In this document: positions 29,023 to 38,079 of the stretch, one piece after another
Numbering within the stretch: the first letter of the stretch is position 1
Layout of the letters: the number at the start of each line of letters is the position of its first letter
Assembly (NCBI GenBank): GCA_963734395.1
Contig: CAVTGY010000007.1
Coordinates: forward strand, 248,001 to 312,000
Direction: 5' to 3'
Origin: Bog-756 sp963734395
GTDB lineage: Bacteria > Actinomycetota > Acidimicrobiia > Acidimicrobiales > RAAP-2
DNA: 64,000 nucleotides
Notes under the pieces: model-generated
Database searches by the model: none
What the model was told of the DNA's origin: nothing
What the model saw: only the letters and a program-made list of their open reading frames with translations
Made by a program: the position numbers and the translations under genes

Positions 29023-29766
29023 ATGAAGGGCGTCCTCCTCGCCGGTGGTACCGGCTCGCGTCTCCATCCTCTGACCCGCATCACCAACAAACATCTGTTG
29101 CCGATCTACGACCGGCCGATGATCAACTGGGGCATCGAGGCGGTGGTCAATGCCGGAATCACCGAGATCATGGTGGTCACCGGGGGCACCCATGCCGGAG
29201 AATTCCTGCGCCTGCTCGGGAACGGACACGAGTTCGGCATCGATCGGCTCAGTTACGGGTACCAGGAGAAGCCCGGCGGGATCGCCGAGGCGCTCGGGTT
29301 GGCCGCCCGTTTCGTCGACGGTGAGCCGGTGCTGGTGATGCTGGCGGACAACATCGTCGAGCGTTCGATCAAGCCGATGGTCGACGCGTTCACCAGTGGT
29401 CCCAACGGCGCTCGCATTCTTCTCACGCCGGTCGAGGAGGACGAGCACCTGCGTCACCTGGGCGTGCCCGAGTTCGACCAGGCGAAGCGGGTGGTCGGCA
29501 TCGTCGAAAAACCGGACAACCCGCAGTCGAAGTTCGGGGTGACCGGTATCTACTGCTACGACGCCGATGTGTTCGAGGTCATCCCCACCCTGATCCCCTC
29601 GGGCCGCGGGGAGCTCGAGATCACCGATGTCAACAACCACTACATCGCCGAGGGCACCATGGCCTACGACGTACTCGAGGGATTCTGGGGCGACGCCGGC
29701 GAGTCGATTGACGCCTACTACACGGTCAACGACTTCGTCCGCACCCACGGAGCCAACAAGGGCTGA
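29023..29766 (+). CDS. RmlA-like sugar-1-phosphate nucleotidyltransferase
   Basis: 247-aa nucleotidyltransferase that would form an NDP-sugar (dTDP-glucose class) from a sugar-1-phosphate. The signature is MKGVLLAGGTGSRLHPLTRI, then TNKHLLPIYDRPMI, with VLVMLADNIVE (metal Asp), GIVEKPDNPQS and the C-terminal GELEITDVNNHYI. It is shorter than classical RmlA (about 290 aa) and lacks its C-terminal helical part, as in the short clade. No other dTDP-sugar gene is adjacent. The frame is intact and it converges with the FadD gene. Confidence 0.87.
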   Translation: MKGVLLAGGTGSRLHPLTRITNKHLLPIYDRPMINWGIEAVVNAGITEIMVVTGGTHAGEFLRLLGNGHEFGIDRLSYGYQEKPGGIAEALGLAARFVDGEPVLVMLADNIVERSIKPMVDAFTSGPNGARILLTPVEEDEHLRHLGVPEFDQAKRVVGIVEKPDNPQSKFGVTGIYCYDADVFEVIPTLIPSGRGELEITDVNNHYIAEGTMAYDVLEGFWGDAGESIDAYYTVNDFVRTHGANKG

Positions 29767-31465
29767 CAACCCGTCGGGCACGGCAAGCCGGGCGATGGTC
29801 GGTCAGCCCGAGGGCACTCCCGGCCCACTCGACGGTTTCGGCTCGCTGACGGGCGTAGTCGACCTTGCCGGACGGGGAGCGCCCGATGCTGTCGACGAAG
29901 CGGACTTGCCGCGGCGCCTTGTACGTGGCGAGTCTCGATTTCACATGGTCGATGATCGTCTCGGGGGTGACCGAGTCCGTATCGGTCCTCGGCGACAGTT
30001 CGACCACGGCCACGATCTCCTCACCGAACCGCTCGTCGGGGATGCCCGACCACCACTGCGTCGGCGATACCTTCGACCGTCTTGATCGCCTCTTCGACCT
30101 CCTCCGGGTAGACCTTCTCGCCTCCGGTGTTGATGCATACCGACCCGCGTCCCAACAGATGGATGGTGCCGTCCTCACCCACTTCGGCGTAATCGCCGGG
30201 TACCGAGTATCGGATCCCGTCGATGGTTCGGAAGGTGGCCGTCGTCTTGGCTTCGTCCTTGTAGTAGCCGAGGGGGATCCGCCCGGTCAGCGCCAGTACC
30301 CCGCTCTTCCCGCTACCGGGCTCGACGTCGCGGCCGTCGGCGTCGAGCACTCGCACCTCGGGTCCGAGCGTGAATCGGGCGGTGTGGGCGGCCGAGCTCC
30401 CCGACGACACCGAGCTCCCGATGCCGATGGCCTCCGACGACGAGAACGCGTCGACCAGGAGCACGGTGCCGTGGTGGCGGAGCAGGCCCTCTTTGACCTC
30501 CTCGCTCCACATCACCCCGGACGAGACCATCCCCATCAGGCTGCTCAGATCCCATCGGTCGGGGTTGGCGTCCAGCGAGGCCAGAATGGGCTTGGCAAAG
30601 ACGTCGCCCACGATGACCAGTCCATTGACCTTCTCCTTCTCCACGGTGTCGAGGAGCTCGATCGGATCGAAGGGCCGGGAGGGAAGGGTCACCACCCGGC
30701 CGCCTTCGCTGAGGCACTCGATCGAGGTGAACGCACCGGTGCCGTGCATGAGCGGGCACGCCGGCATCAGGGTCATCCCCGGCCCGCTGCGCTCGAGCTC
30801 GGCGCGGACGGCGTCGACGTCCGCCGTCGTCGGGATAGCGACGGAATCCCGACCAGTTGAGTCGGGCGAAGAGATCGTCCTGTCGCCACATGACGCCCTT
30901 GGGCATACCGGTGGTTCCGCCGGTGTAGAGCATGTAGATGTCGTCGGGACCACGACCCCAGGGGCTGTGCACCCGCCCGGTGTGCTCCGATCCGCTGCCG
31001 CCGACGTCGACGGTCGCCGAGGCGACCCCCTCGTAGGGAACGGCCCAGGACGGACAGGGAGCGGTTCCGTCGTCGACCCAGAGCCAGGATCTGACCGCGG
31101 TCTGGTCACGGATCCCTTCGATTCGATCGACGAAGGTGCCGTGGAAGATCACCGCCACCGCGTCGGCGTTCTCCCACAGGTAGACCAGCTCGTTGTCGGC
31201 GTACCGGTAGTTGGTGTTGATCGGCACCAGACCGATCTTGAAACAGCCGAACGTGGCCTCGAGGTACTCGGAGCAGTTGTAGAGGTAGAGGGCAACCTTG
31301 TCCTGGTGGCCGGTGCCGGCGTCGAGGAACCATCGGGCCAGGTTGTCGGCCCGCCGGTCCAGCTCACCCCAGGTGAGGGTGCGATCGCCATGGGTGAGGG
31401 CTGGTGCGTCGGGCAGCGACGTCGGCCACCGTCTCCCAGACGTCCCCGTAGTTCCACGTGCTCAC
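29726..31465 (-). CDS. Acyl-CoA synthetase, FadD family (three frame changes)
   Basis: AMP-forming ligase of about 550 residues. Segments: start GTG 31465 (MSTWNYGDVWETVADV) with SD GATGAGGAG; THGDRTLTWGELDRRADNLA; P-loop LYTGGTTGMPKGVMWRQDD; CPLMHGTGAFTSIECLSEGG; LLVDAFSSSEAIGIG; YSVPGDYAEVGEDGTIHLLG; NTGGEKVYPEEVEEAI; GIPDERFGEEIVAVVE; catalytic lysine in SPSGKVDYA. The MWRQDD variant after the P-loop resembles FadD enzymes associated with steroid or branched acids (family impression only). Frame changes fall near 31412, 30845 and 30045. The 3' end is uncertain: the frame overlaps the convergent gene by about 40 bp. Confidence 0.85.
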
Positions 31466-31490
31466 GATTCGCTCCTCATCCCAGAAGGGG

Positions 31491-31506
31491 GTCAGCCTAC
31501 GCTGAC
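31491..31506. promoter_or_regulatory. Palindromic operator overlapping divergent -10 boxes of fadD and ACAD
   Basis: Perfect inverted repeat GTCAGC-CTAC-GCTGAC. The plus-strand -10 TACGCT (31498-31503) ends 7 nt before GTG 31511 of the acyl-CoA dehydrogenase. The minus-strand -10 TAGGCT (31494-31499) serves the ligase, 28 nt before its GTG. A dimeric regulator bound here would control both genes. Confidence 0.55.
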
Positions 31507-31510
31507 CTCC

Positions 31511-32673
31511 GTGGACTTTGCACTACCGGCAGACGATGATCCACGGCGGACATCGGTGCGGGGGTGGTTGGCTGTACACCCGCACCCGTCGCCGAGGGAG
31601 CTGGCCGAAGGCGGGTTGGTCGCCCCCCATTGGCCGCAGCCGTGGGGGATGGGTGCCGACCCCACTCTCCAGCTGATCGTGGACGACGAGCTCCGGCGAG
31701 CCGGGGTCAGCCGACCCACCAACACCATCGGCATCGGCTGGGCCGGGCCCACCCTGCTCTTTGCCGGGACCCCCGAACAGAAGGACCGTTACCTCTTCCC
31801 TCTCCTCACCGCCGAGGAGATATGGTGCCAGCTGTTCAGCGAGCCCCAGGCCGGCTCCGACTTGGCCTCGTTGACCACCCGGGCCGTCCTCGACGGCCAC
31901 GAGTGGGTGGTGGATGGCGCCAAGATCTGGACGTCGTACGGGCACGTCGCCCACTACGGGATCCTGCTGGCCCGCACCGAGCCCGATGCCCCCGTCCACC
32001 AGGGAATCTCCTACTTCATCTGTCCGATGGACGCCCCGGGAGTGACCGTCCGGCCGCTGGTCGACATGACCGGGGCCCACACCTTCAACGAGGTCTTTCT
32101 CGACAACGTGCGGTTGCCGGCCGACAACCTGGTCGGTGCCCGTGGTCGGGGTTGGTCGCTGGCCAAGGTGACCCTGGGCAATGAGCGGGTCTCCCTGTCG
32201 GGGTCCGGCGCCCTGTGGGGGATGGGTCCGACGGCTGCCGACCTGGTCGATGCGGTGCGACGGTTCGGCGGTACGGCCGATCCCCTGATGCGCCAGCGTC
32301 TGGCCGGGGTGTGGGCGGAGGGTGAGATCTTGCGGTTGCTCCGGCTTGCGCACGGTGTCGGCGGCGCTTGTCCGGCGTCGAGCCCGGTCCCGAGGCGTCG
32401 GTTCGCAAGGCGTTGGCCGACGAGCACGGTCAACGGGTCATGGCCCTGGCCCGCGATCTGTCCGGTGCCCGGGGCATGCTCACCAGCGCCGGTCCACCCA
32501 CGGTTCACCCGATGGGCGGGGAGGAACCTCCGGGACCGACCTGGCCGGGAGGTCTGTGGGAGTACGGTTTCCTGTTCGCCCCGGCGCTGACCATCGGAGG
32601 CGGTACCGCGGAGGTGCAGCGCAACATCATCGCCGAGCGCACGCTCGGCCTCCCCCACGATCCTCCGGCCTGA
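31511..32673 (+). CDS. Acyl-CoA dehydrogenase (one frame change)
   Basis: FAD-dependent acyl-CoA dehydrogenase of about 387 residues for alpha,beta-desaturation of an acyl-CoA. Recognisable blocks: FALPADDDPRR, LVAPHWPQPWGMG, WCQLFSEPQAGSDLASL (FAD-binding region), WVVDGAKIWTSYGHVA, FNEVFLDNVRLPADNLVG. After a frame change near 32365 come WEYGFLFAPALTIGGGTAEV and QRNIIAERTLGLP, the typical C-terminal nucleotide-binding end. The leaderless GTG start is set by the -10 spacing. The divergent ligase and shared operator suggest one degradation step pair: activation, then dehydrogenation. Confidence 0.88.
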
Positions 32674-32680
32674 CCAGGGC

Positions 32681-33157
32681 TCAGCCCAGGATCGGCCCGG
32701 CGTCTCCGTATCCTTGGCGGACGCCCTGACCGGCCCGACGGGCCAGCTGTTCGGGCTCATAGAGCATCCAGTAGGCGTTGAGGGCGTGCTTGCGGGCCCG
32801 GTCGACGCACACCGCGGCCAGCTTGGCCGGCTCTTCCTCCTCGAGCTCGTGCACGAAGACCTCCAGAATGTGGGTCGAGGTCATCAGCTGGGCCTGCATG
32901 ATGCCCTGCGACGCCTCGTGGGCGCAGACCTGGTCGATGTCAGCCTTGCCGGGCATCCCCAGGGCGACAACGATGAGGCACCCGTCGCCCTCGATGATCC
33001 TCTTGCACTCGACGGCCAGGTCCTTGAACCCGGGGACCGTCCGGTGCACCACGTCGAAGGCCGAGCCGAATCCCGGGCACTGCTTGAGCTGGTCGACCGC
33101 CTCGGCGCCCATGTCGTAGCGGGCGAACATGGTGTCGACCACACCGATCCGGTCCAT
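32681..33157 (-). CDS. ribC: Archaeal-type riboflavin synthase
   Basis: 158-aa protein, intact, matching the archaeal riboflavin synthase family (related to lumazine synthase, unlike the usual bacterial RibE trimer). It would dismutate two 6,7-dimethyl-8-ribityllumazine to riboflavin. Motifs recalled from the archaeal family: MDRIGVVDTMFARYDMGAEA, TVPGFKDLAVECKRII, VVALGMPGKADIDQVCAHEA, SQGIMQAQLMTSTHILEVFV, HELEEEEP and LARRAGQGVR. ATG 33157 follows TAGAAT with 7 nt, a leaderless promoter. No other rib gene lies nearby. The assignment is by pattern recognition and needs a profile search. Confidence 0.8.
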   Translation of the reverse strand: MDRIGVVDTMFARYDMGAEAVDQLKQCPGFGSAFDVVHRTVPGFKDLAVECKRIIEGDGCLIVVALGMPGKADIDQVCAHEASQGIMQAQLMTSTHILEVFVHELEEEEPAKLAAVCVDRARKHALNAYWMLYEPEQLARRAGQGVRQGYGDAGPILG

Positions 33158-33164
33158 GAGCCCG

Positions 33165-33170
33165 ATTCTA
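33165..33170 (-). promoter_or_regulatory. -10 hexamer TAGAAT for leaderless ribC
   Basis: TAGAAT on the minus strand, 7 nt from ATG 33157; the best match to TANNNT consensus in the window. Confidence 0.55.
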
Positions 33171-33308
33171 CCGTCGACCTGGCGCCTCCCCACCTGGGCG
33201 ACAGTGGCGGCAGGTCAGGACGACGGCGGTTCGACCGGACTGCCGCTGTCGACAAGACTCGGCCGGTGATCATCACGCCAGAACGGTGCCGGGTTGCGTC
33301 CTGAGCGA

Positions 33309-33986
33309 ATGGTGCTGGTGTGCGGCACCGGTACCGATGTCGGCAAGACATGGGTGTGCAGCCAAGTGCTTGCGAGTACTGCGCGACCGAGGTCTGTCGG
33401 TGTCGGCCCGCAAGCCGGTCCAGTCGTTCGCCATCGACTCCGACGGCGAACGACTGGGTGGGGTGACCGACGCCGACGTGCTCGGGGCGGCCTCGGATGA
33501 AGACCCCGGCAAGGTGTGCCACTCGTTTCGCTCCTTTCACCGGGCCATGGCACCCCCGATGGCGGCCGAGGCACTCGGCCTGCCCCCGTTCACCGTGGCG
33601 GACCTGATGGCGGAGATGGAGTGGCCGCCGGACCGCGTGCAGGTGGGCATGGTGGAGATGGCCGGTGGGGTGCGTTCGCCCCAGGCCGCCGACGGCGACA
33701 CCACCGACGTGGTGGCGGCGCTGGCCCCCGACGTGGTGATGCTGGTGGCCGACGCCGGGCTCGGCACCATCAACGGGGTGCGGATGTCGATGGACGCGCT
33801 GGCCACGGTGACCGAGTCGATGCCCGGTGTTCGCACCCTGGTGGTCCTCGACCGGTTCGACGGTCGCCACGACATCCACCGACGCAACCGCGAGTGGCTG
33901 GAGGCCCGTGACGGTTACCGGGTGGTAACATGCCTGGGGAGGAACTGGCCCTGGCCGATGCCGTCCTCGGCCTCGGAGTGAGCTAG
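33309..33986 (+). CDS. bioD: Dethiobiotin synthetase (two frame changes)
   Basis: ATP-dependent carboxylase that closes the ureido ring of dethiobiotin. The P-loop at the N-terminus is MVLVCGTGTDVGKTWV. After a frame change near 33370 come LRDRGLSVSARKPVQSF, the carbamate-binding VEMAGGVRSPQAADGD, and VVMLVADAGLGTINGVRMS. Near 33930 the frame changes again, giving the tail LGEELALADAVLGLGVS with TAG at 33984-33986. No other biotin gene is adjacent; bioB is 9 kb away. Its stop abuts that of the convergent SCO6745-type gene with no gap. Confidence 0.85.
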
Positions 33987-34872
33987 TCAGCCCATACCGG
34001 CGGCCTCGACCACGGCTCGACTGAAGGGACGGGCCAGCGCCCGGAGCTCGGCACATCCCTCCTCGCCCAGCTCGCGGTAGGGGACGATGGCCAGCCGGTC
34101 GGTGGCCTCCTCGATCGACTGTCGCAGGGCCGTGCCGCGCTCGGTCAACCCGGTGGTCGAACCGCCGCCGGAAGTGTCCACCGATTGGAGAAGGCCCCGT
34201 TGGGCCAGGCGCTCAGCTCCGGCGTCCCATGCGGTCGTCCGGCCATCCCCTGGTGTCCCTGAGGAAGCTCCCGGGGAGCTCGCCCGACGCTTGATGGATG
34301 ACCAGGGCCTCCACCGGATCGAGGTCGTGATCGACCAGGGCCATGATGTGCCCGTCCCCGCGAAACTCGCGGAGCAGCGTCTGTGCATGCCAGACCACCA
34401 GGTGGGGCGGCTCCGGCCAGGGGAGGCCGGCGTGGGCGGCGAACAAGGCCCGTCCCTCGTAGCGTCGGCGGCGCTCTCGGCGGCCCGGCGGGCCAGCGAT
34501 GCGGCCCGTTCCATCTCGGGCGATGCCGTCGCCTCGCCGAGCATGCGTCGCAACGCGGCGTCGGCAGCCGACTGGCGCGCCTCGAGCACCGTCGCCGGCG
34601 AGGCCGCACTCCAGGCCGAGGGGATCGCCGTCCTGACCAGCGACGGACTGAAGTTGTAGAAGGTGGCGATCACCGTGTCGGCCCCCACCGCCCCCATGGC
34701 CGCCGACCGCGAGGCGAAGTACCCGGCCTCCGGTGCGAGGCCCAGGCGCGGCATAGGAAGCCGAGGACTCGGCGGCGAAGTAGATCATGCTGTGCAATGG
34801 TTCGACGGTGCGCCATGTCTTGCGGGCGGTGAGGGGGGACACGGTTTCGGATGGATTCGGATCGGCGGCCAT
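33987..34872 (-). CDS. SCO6745-family protein (three frame changes)
   Basis: About 290-residue protein of an actinobacterial family of unknown function, with winged-helix-like character near the C-terminus (inferred). Segments: MAADPNPSETVSPLTARKTW, RTVEPLHSMIYFAAESSASY, LGLAPEAGYFASRSAAMGAV, DTVIATFYNFSPSLVRTAIP, EPPHLVVWHAQTLLREFRGD, GHIMALVDHDLDPVEALVIH, and GLTERGTALRQSIEEATDRL. The frame moves near 34750, 34470 and 34240. ATG 34872 is preceded by TACCGT with 6 nt (leaderless). Confidence 0.75.
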
Positions 34873-35040
34873 CGGCCCACGGTAACCCGAACCTGGGGAG
34901 GGGATTCTTCCCGCTGCCGGTGGTTCATCTGCCCAGGCCCAACCGGGGATGCCCGGGGTGTGGAGGCCGTATAGTTGAGCTGAGGAGCAGGTGACTACGA
35001 GCGTGAGCACTCGAAGTCGAGGTCGGAAACGGAGTCGGCG

Positions 35041-35253
35041 ATGCTGAACGGTGTCTCGGGCATGATCGGCGAGACGGCGGTGGTGACCAAGGCGGTGTCC
35101 GACGGGCACCAACCCGGTTCTGTGTTCAGCAGGGGTGAGGATTGGTATGCCGTCTCGCTGTTCCCCGGCACCACCATCGAACCGGGCACCAAGGTGGTGG
35201 TGGCCGATGTGGAGCGCGGCCTGCTGGTGGTGTACCCGACCGACCCAGCCTGA
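35041..35253 (+). CDS. NfeD-like OB-fold protein, short form
   Basis: 70-aa protein with the soluble OB-fold region of NfeD proteins: GMIGETAVVTKAVSDG, VFSRGEDWYAVSLF, GTTIEPGTKVVVADVERGLL. No membrane segment or protease domain is present. The true start may be GTG 34991 (SD GAGGAG, -10 TATAGT at 34970-34975), which would need one indel before 35041. It lies 63 bp upstream of an SPFH gene; NfeD and SPFH proteins form a well-known pair in membrane quality control. Confidence 0.7.
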   Translation: MLNGVSGMIGETAVVTKAVSDGHQPGSVFSRGEDWYAVSLFPGTTIEPGTKVVVADVERGLLVVYPTDPA

Positions 35254-35316
35254 TCGGGGGTTGGCGCACCGTTCCCTCTTCGGATTGCCTACAGTGGGGA
35301 GTAGGAGGTGGTCCTC

Positions 35317-36311
35317 ATGATCATCGGTTCCGTAGGGGCGTCGATCGCCATAGCGGTTGTTGGATTTGCCGTGTTCTTCGCCATCGTGGGGTTCTTGAAG
35401 TCGTGCCTCAAGGTGGTTCAGCAGGGATGCGTCGGGGTGGTGAAGCGGTTCGGCGAGTTCAAGACCATCTACCAGCCGGGCCTCCATGTGCTGATGCCTT
35501 TGCCGATCGGATGGAAAAGGTCGACGTCCGCGAGTTCCCCCGGACCGGCGATCAGCAGGCGGTGATCACCAAGGACAATGTGTCCCTGTGGGTCAGCGCC
35601 ACCATTTTCTGCCAGGTCACCGACGTGAAGCTGGCCCTGTTCGAGGTCAACGACTTCGGACTGGCCATCGATCAGATGGCCCGTACCACGCTGCGCGCCG
35701 TCTTCGGCGAGCTGACACTCGACGAATCGCTGTCGGAGCGGGAGACCATCAACTCGAAGATGCAGGATCACATGGCCGAGGCCACACTCAAATGGGGGGT
35801 GCGGCTCAACCGCATCGAGATCCTCGATATCACTCCGCCCGCAAACGTGCTCCAGGCCATGTCCGAGCAGAAGGAGGCCGAACAGCACAAGCGGGCCGCC
35901 ATCTTGAAGTCGGAGGGGGAACAGCAGGCCGCCATCAACAGCGCGCAAGGACGCAAGCAGGCCAACGTGCTGGAGGCGGAGGGCCAGAAGCAGGCCGCCA
36001 TCTTGGCTGCGGAAGCGCAGAAGCAGGCGCTCGAGTTGCGGGCTGACGGTGAGAAGCGGGCCACCCAGTTGCGAGGCGAGGGTGACTCGGCGGCCCTCAA
36101 TGCCATCGACACCTCGGTCATCCACCCGAACACGCTGGCCATCATGCAGCTCCGGGCCCTGCAGGCGGTGGCAGTGTCACCCAACTCCAAGATCGTCGTT
36201 CCCTACGAGGCGGCGGGCCTGGTCGGGGCGGCCCAGGTGCTGGTCGACGCCATGAAGGACGCCGGTGCTCCCGAGGACGCGGACGTGAGCGGTAACGGCA
36301 GGACTCCGTAG
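35317..36311 (+). CDS. SPFH/band 7 (stomatin-like) protein (one frame change)
   Basis: Membrane-associated scaffold protein of about 330 residues. N-terminal transmembrane helix (about residues 2-28), then the SPFH domain starting QQGCVGVVKRFGEFKTIYQP, GLHVLMP, and after a frame change near 35500 DRMEKVDVREFP, QQAVITKDNVSLWVSATIFC, RTTLRAVFGELTLDESLSER and ILDITPPANVLQAM. The C-terminal coiled coil is rich in Ala, Lys and Gln (EAEGQKQAAILAAEAQKQAL). ATG 35317 has SD GTAGGAGG, and TACAGT upstream may be its -10. The missing base is probably in the CTTT run at about 35504. Confidence 0.88.
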
Positions 36312-36336
36312 CTGTCCCTTAACGCCCTTGGGCGAC

Positions 36337-37936
36337 CTACTTCATCTCCACCTGATCGAGGTAGTCGTCGTCCCAGTGGGTGAACACCTCGTCGGGAAGC
36401 TTGAGGCAGTGGGTCGGCCGGAGCGCCTCCACGAATGAACGGTCGTGACTCACCACCACGATGGTGCCCGGCCACCGGCTGAGCATGGTGCCCACCGCCT
36501 CGATGGACGACGGATCGAGATTGTTGGTCGGCTCGTCGAGCAGGAGCACGTTGGCCCGTCCGGCCGCCAGCATTGCCAAACCCAGTTTGGCCCGCTCGCC
36601 ACCGGACAGTGTCCGGGGCATCTGGTGAGCGGCCTTGCCGGCGATCCCGAACGAACCGAGTAGGGCCCGGCGTTCGGTCTCGGTCACCAGGATGGTGTCG
36701 TCGATGTTGTCGAGGACGGTGACCTCGAGGTCGACCTGCTCGTGTTCCTGGGCGAAGTACCCGATGGTCACGTTGGCCCCGATGTCGATCTCGCCGGTGG
36801 ATGGTTCCTGCACACCGGCCAGGCACCGCAGCAGGCTGGACTTTCCGGCGCCGTTCCGGCCGATGATCACCGCTCGATCGCCGCGCCGGCAGTGGAATTC
36901 GACCTTTTCGAGCACGGTGATCGGGCCATAGCTGACCCCGAGGTCGATGGTCCGCAGCGGGACCTCGCCCGAGCGCCGCGGCACCGGGAGCGCAAACTTG
37001 CTCTTCTTCTCCCGTTTGTGCACCTCGGTCTTGGCCGATTCAAGCCGTTCCACCCGCTTGTCCAATGACTTTGCGATCCGGGCCCGACGGTTGGTGCTGC
37101 CCCGCATGGAGTCGGCCAGCGTCGACAGTCGTTTGATCTCTCGGCCCTCCAGCTGGGCCGATCGCTCACGCTGGCTCTGATCGGCTTCGAGTTGCACCAC
37201 ATAGGAGGAGTAGGTCCCCTTGAACTCGTGAAGGCGCCCATCGGAGAGATGGAGCACCTTGTCGATGGACCGGTCGAGGAGTTTCACGTCGTGGGAGACC
37301 ACCAGAATTGCCCCCGGGAAACCGCTCGAGCTCGTCCATCAGCCATCGTTTGGCCGGCAGGTCGAGGTGATTGGTGGGCTCGTCGAGGATCATGGTGTCC
37401 GGGCCCTGGAAGAGGATCCGGATCAGGTCCACCCGACGGCGCTGGCCACCCGAGAGGCTCTCGAGGTCGTCGAGCAGGAGCTCCTGGCGGAGGCCGAGGC
37501 CGTCGGCCAGCCGGGCCATGATCGACTCGGCCTCGTAGCCACCGTTCTCCCGAAACTGCTCCTCGAGGTCGGAGAAGAGCTCGATGTTCTCGGCGCTGGG
37601 ATCCTTCTCCATCTGGGTTCGGGCCTTGTTGAGGGCGTCGTCCAGCACATCGAGGCCCCGACCCGACAGGACGTGTGAGAAACCGTTGGGCTCGAGCCCG
37701 AGTCCGTGGAGTACGGGAACCTGCGGCAGGATGCTGTACGTCCCACGGATGCGTGCATTGCCGGTCGAACGCACGTTTCGACCGGGCTCGGCGACGATCA
37801 CCGAAAGAAACGTCGACTTTCCGGTGCCGTTGCGACCGACCAGTGCGACCTTCTCGCCCGCGCCGACCACGAACGACGCATCGCGGAGCAGGGTGCGGTC
37901 ACCGATCTCGATGGTGAGGGAGGAGCCGACGATCAT
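36337..37936 (-). CDS. ABC-F family ATPase (one frame change)
   Basis: Soluble twin-ATPase ABC-F protein of about 530 residues acting on ribosomes (translation factor or antibiotic-protection class; subtype unresolved). ATPase 1: GRNGTGKSTFLSV, LSGGQRRRVDLIRILFQ, MILDEPTNHLDLPAKRW; after a frame change near 37310 VVSHDVKLLDRSIDKVLHL. The interdomain linker holds the charged RREKKSKFALPVPRRSGE type sequence. ATPase 2: GRNGAGKSSLLRCLAG, LSGGERAKLGLAMLAAG, LLLDEPTNNLDPSS, VVVSHDRSFVEAL. No transmembrane domain. A 6-bp dyad lies 26 bp upstream. Confidence 0.9.
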
Positions 37937-37961
37937 CAGAGGTGTGGCGACCGAACGAAGT

Positions 37962-37978
37962 CCGGACCAGATGTCCGG
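37962..37978. promoter_or_regulatory. Inverted repeat CCGGAC-N5-GTCCGG upstream of the ABC-F gene
   Basis: Perfect 6-bp arms with 5-nt spacer, 26 bp before the ABC-F start. It could be an operator or a 5'-UTR hairpin; ABC-F genes are often controlled by leader structures, but no leader peptide is obvious. Confidence 0.35.
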
Positions 37979-38079
37979 GTCATGTCGGCGGAGTACCGGC
38001 GTGATCAGCCGTTCTCAGTCTCCCACACCGGACTCGGGTCCCTGCCGCAGCCTTCGGTCATCCCCCCGAGACCAGTAGA

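Noticed and set aside
28099..29766. Serine hydrolase fused to RmlA-like nucleotidyltransferase
   Set aside because: The second part has a complete N-terminus at ATG 29023 and a -10 hexamer 7 nt upstream; the joining segment is Arg-rich shadow sequence.
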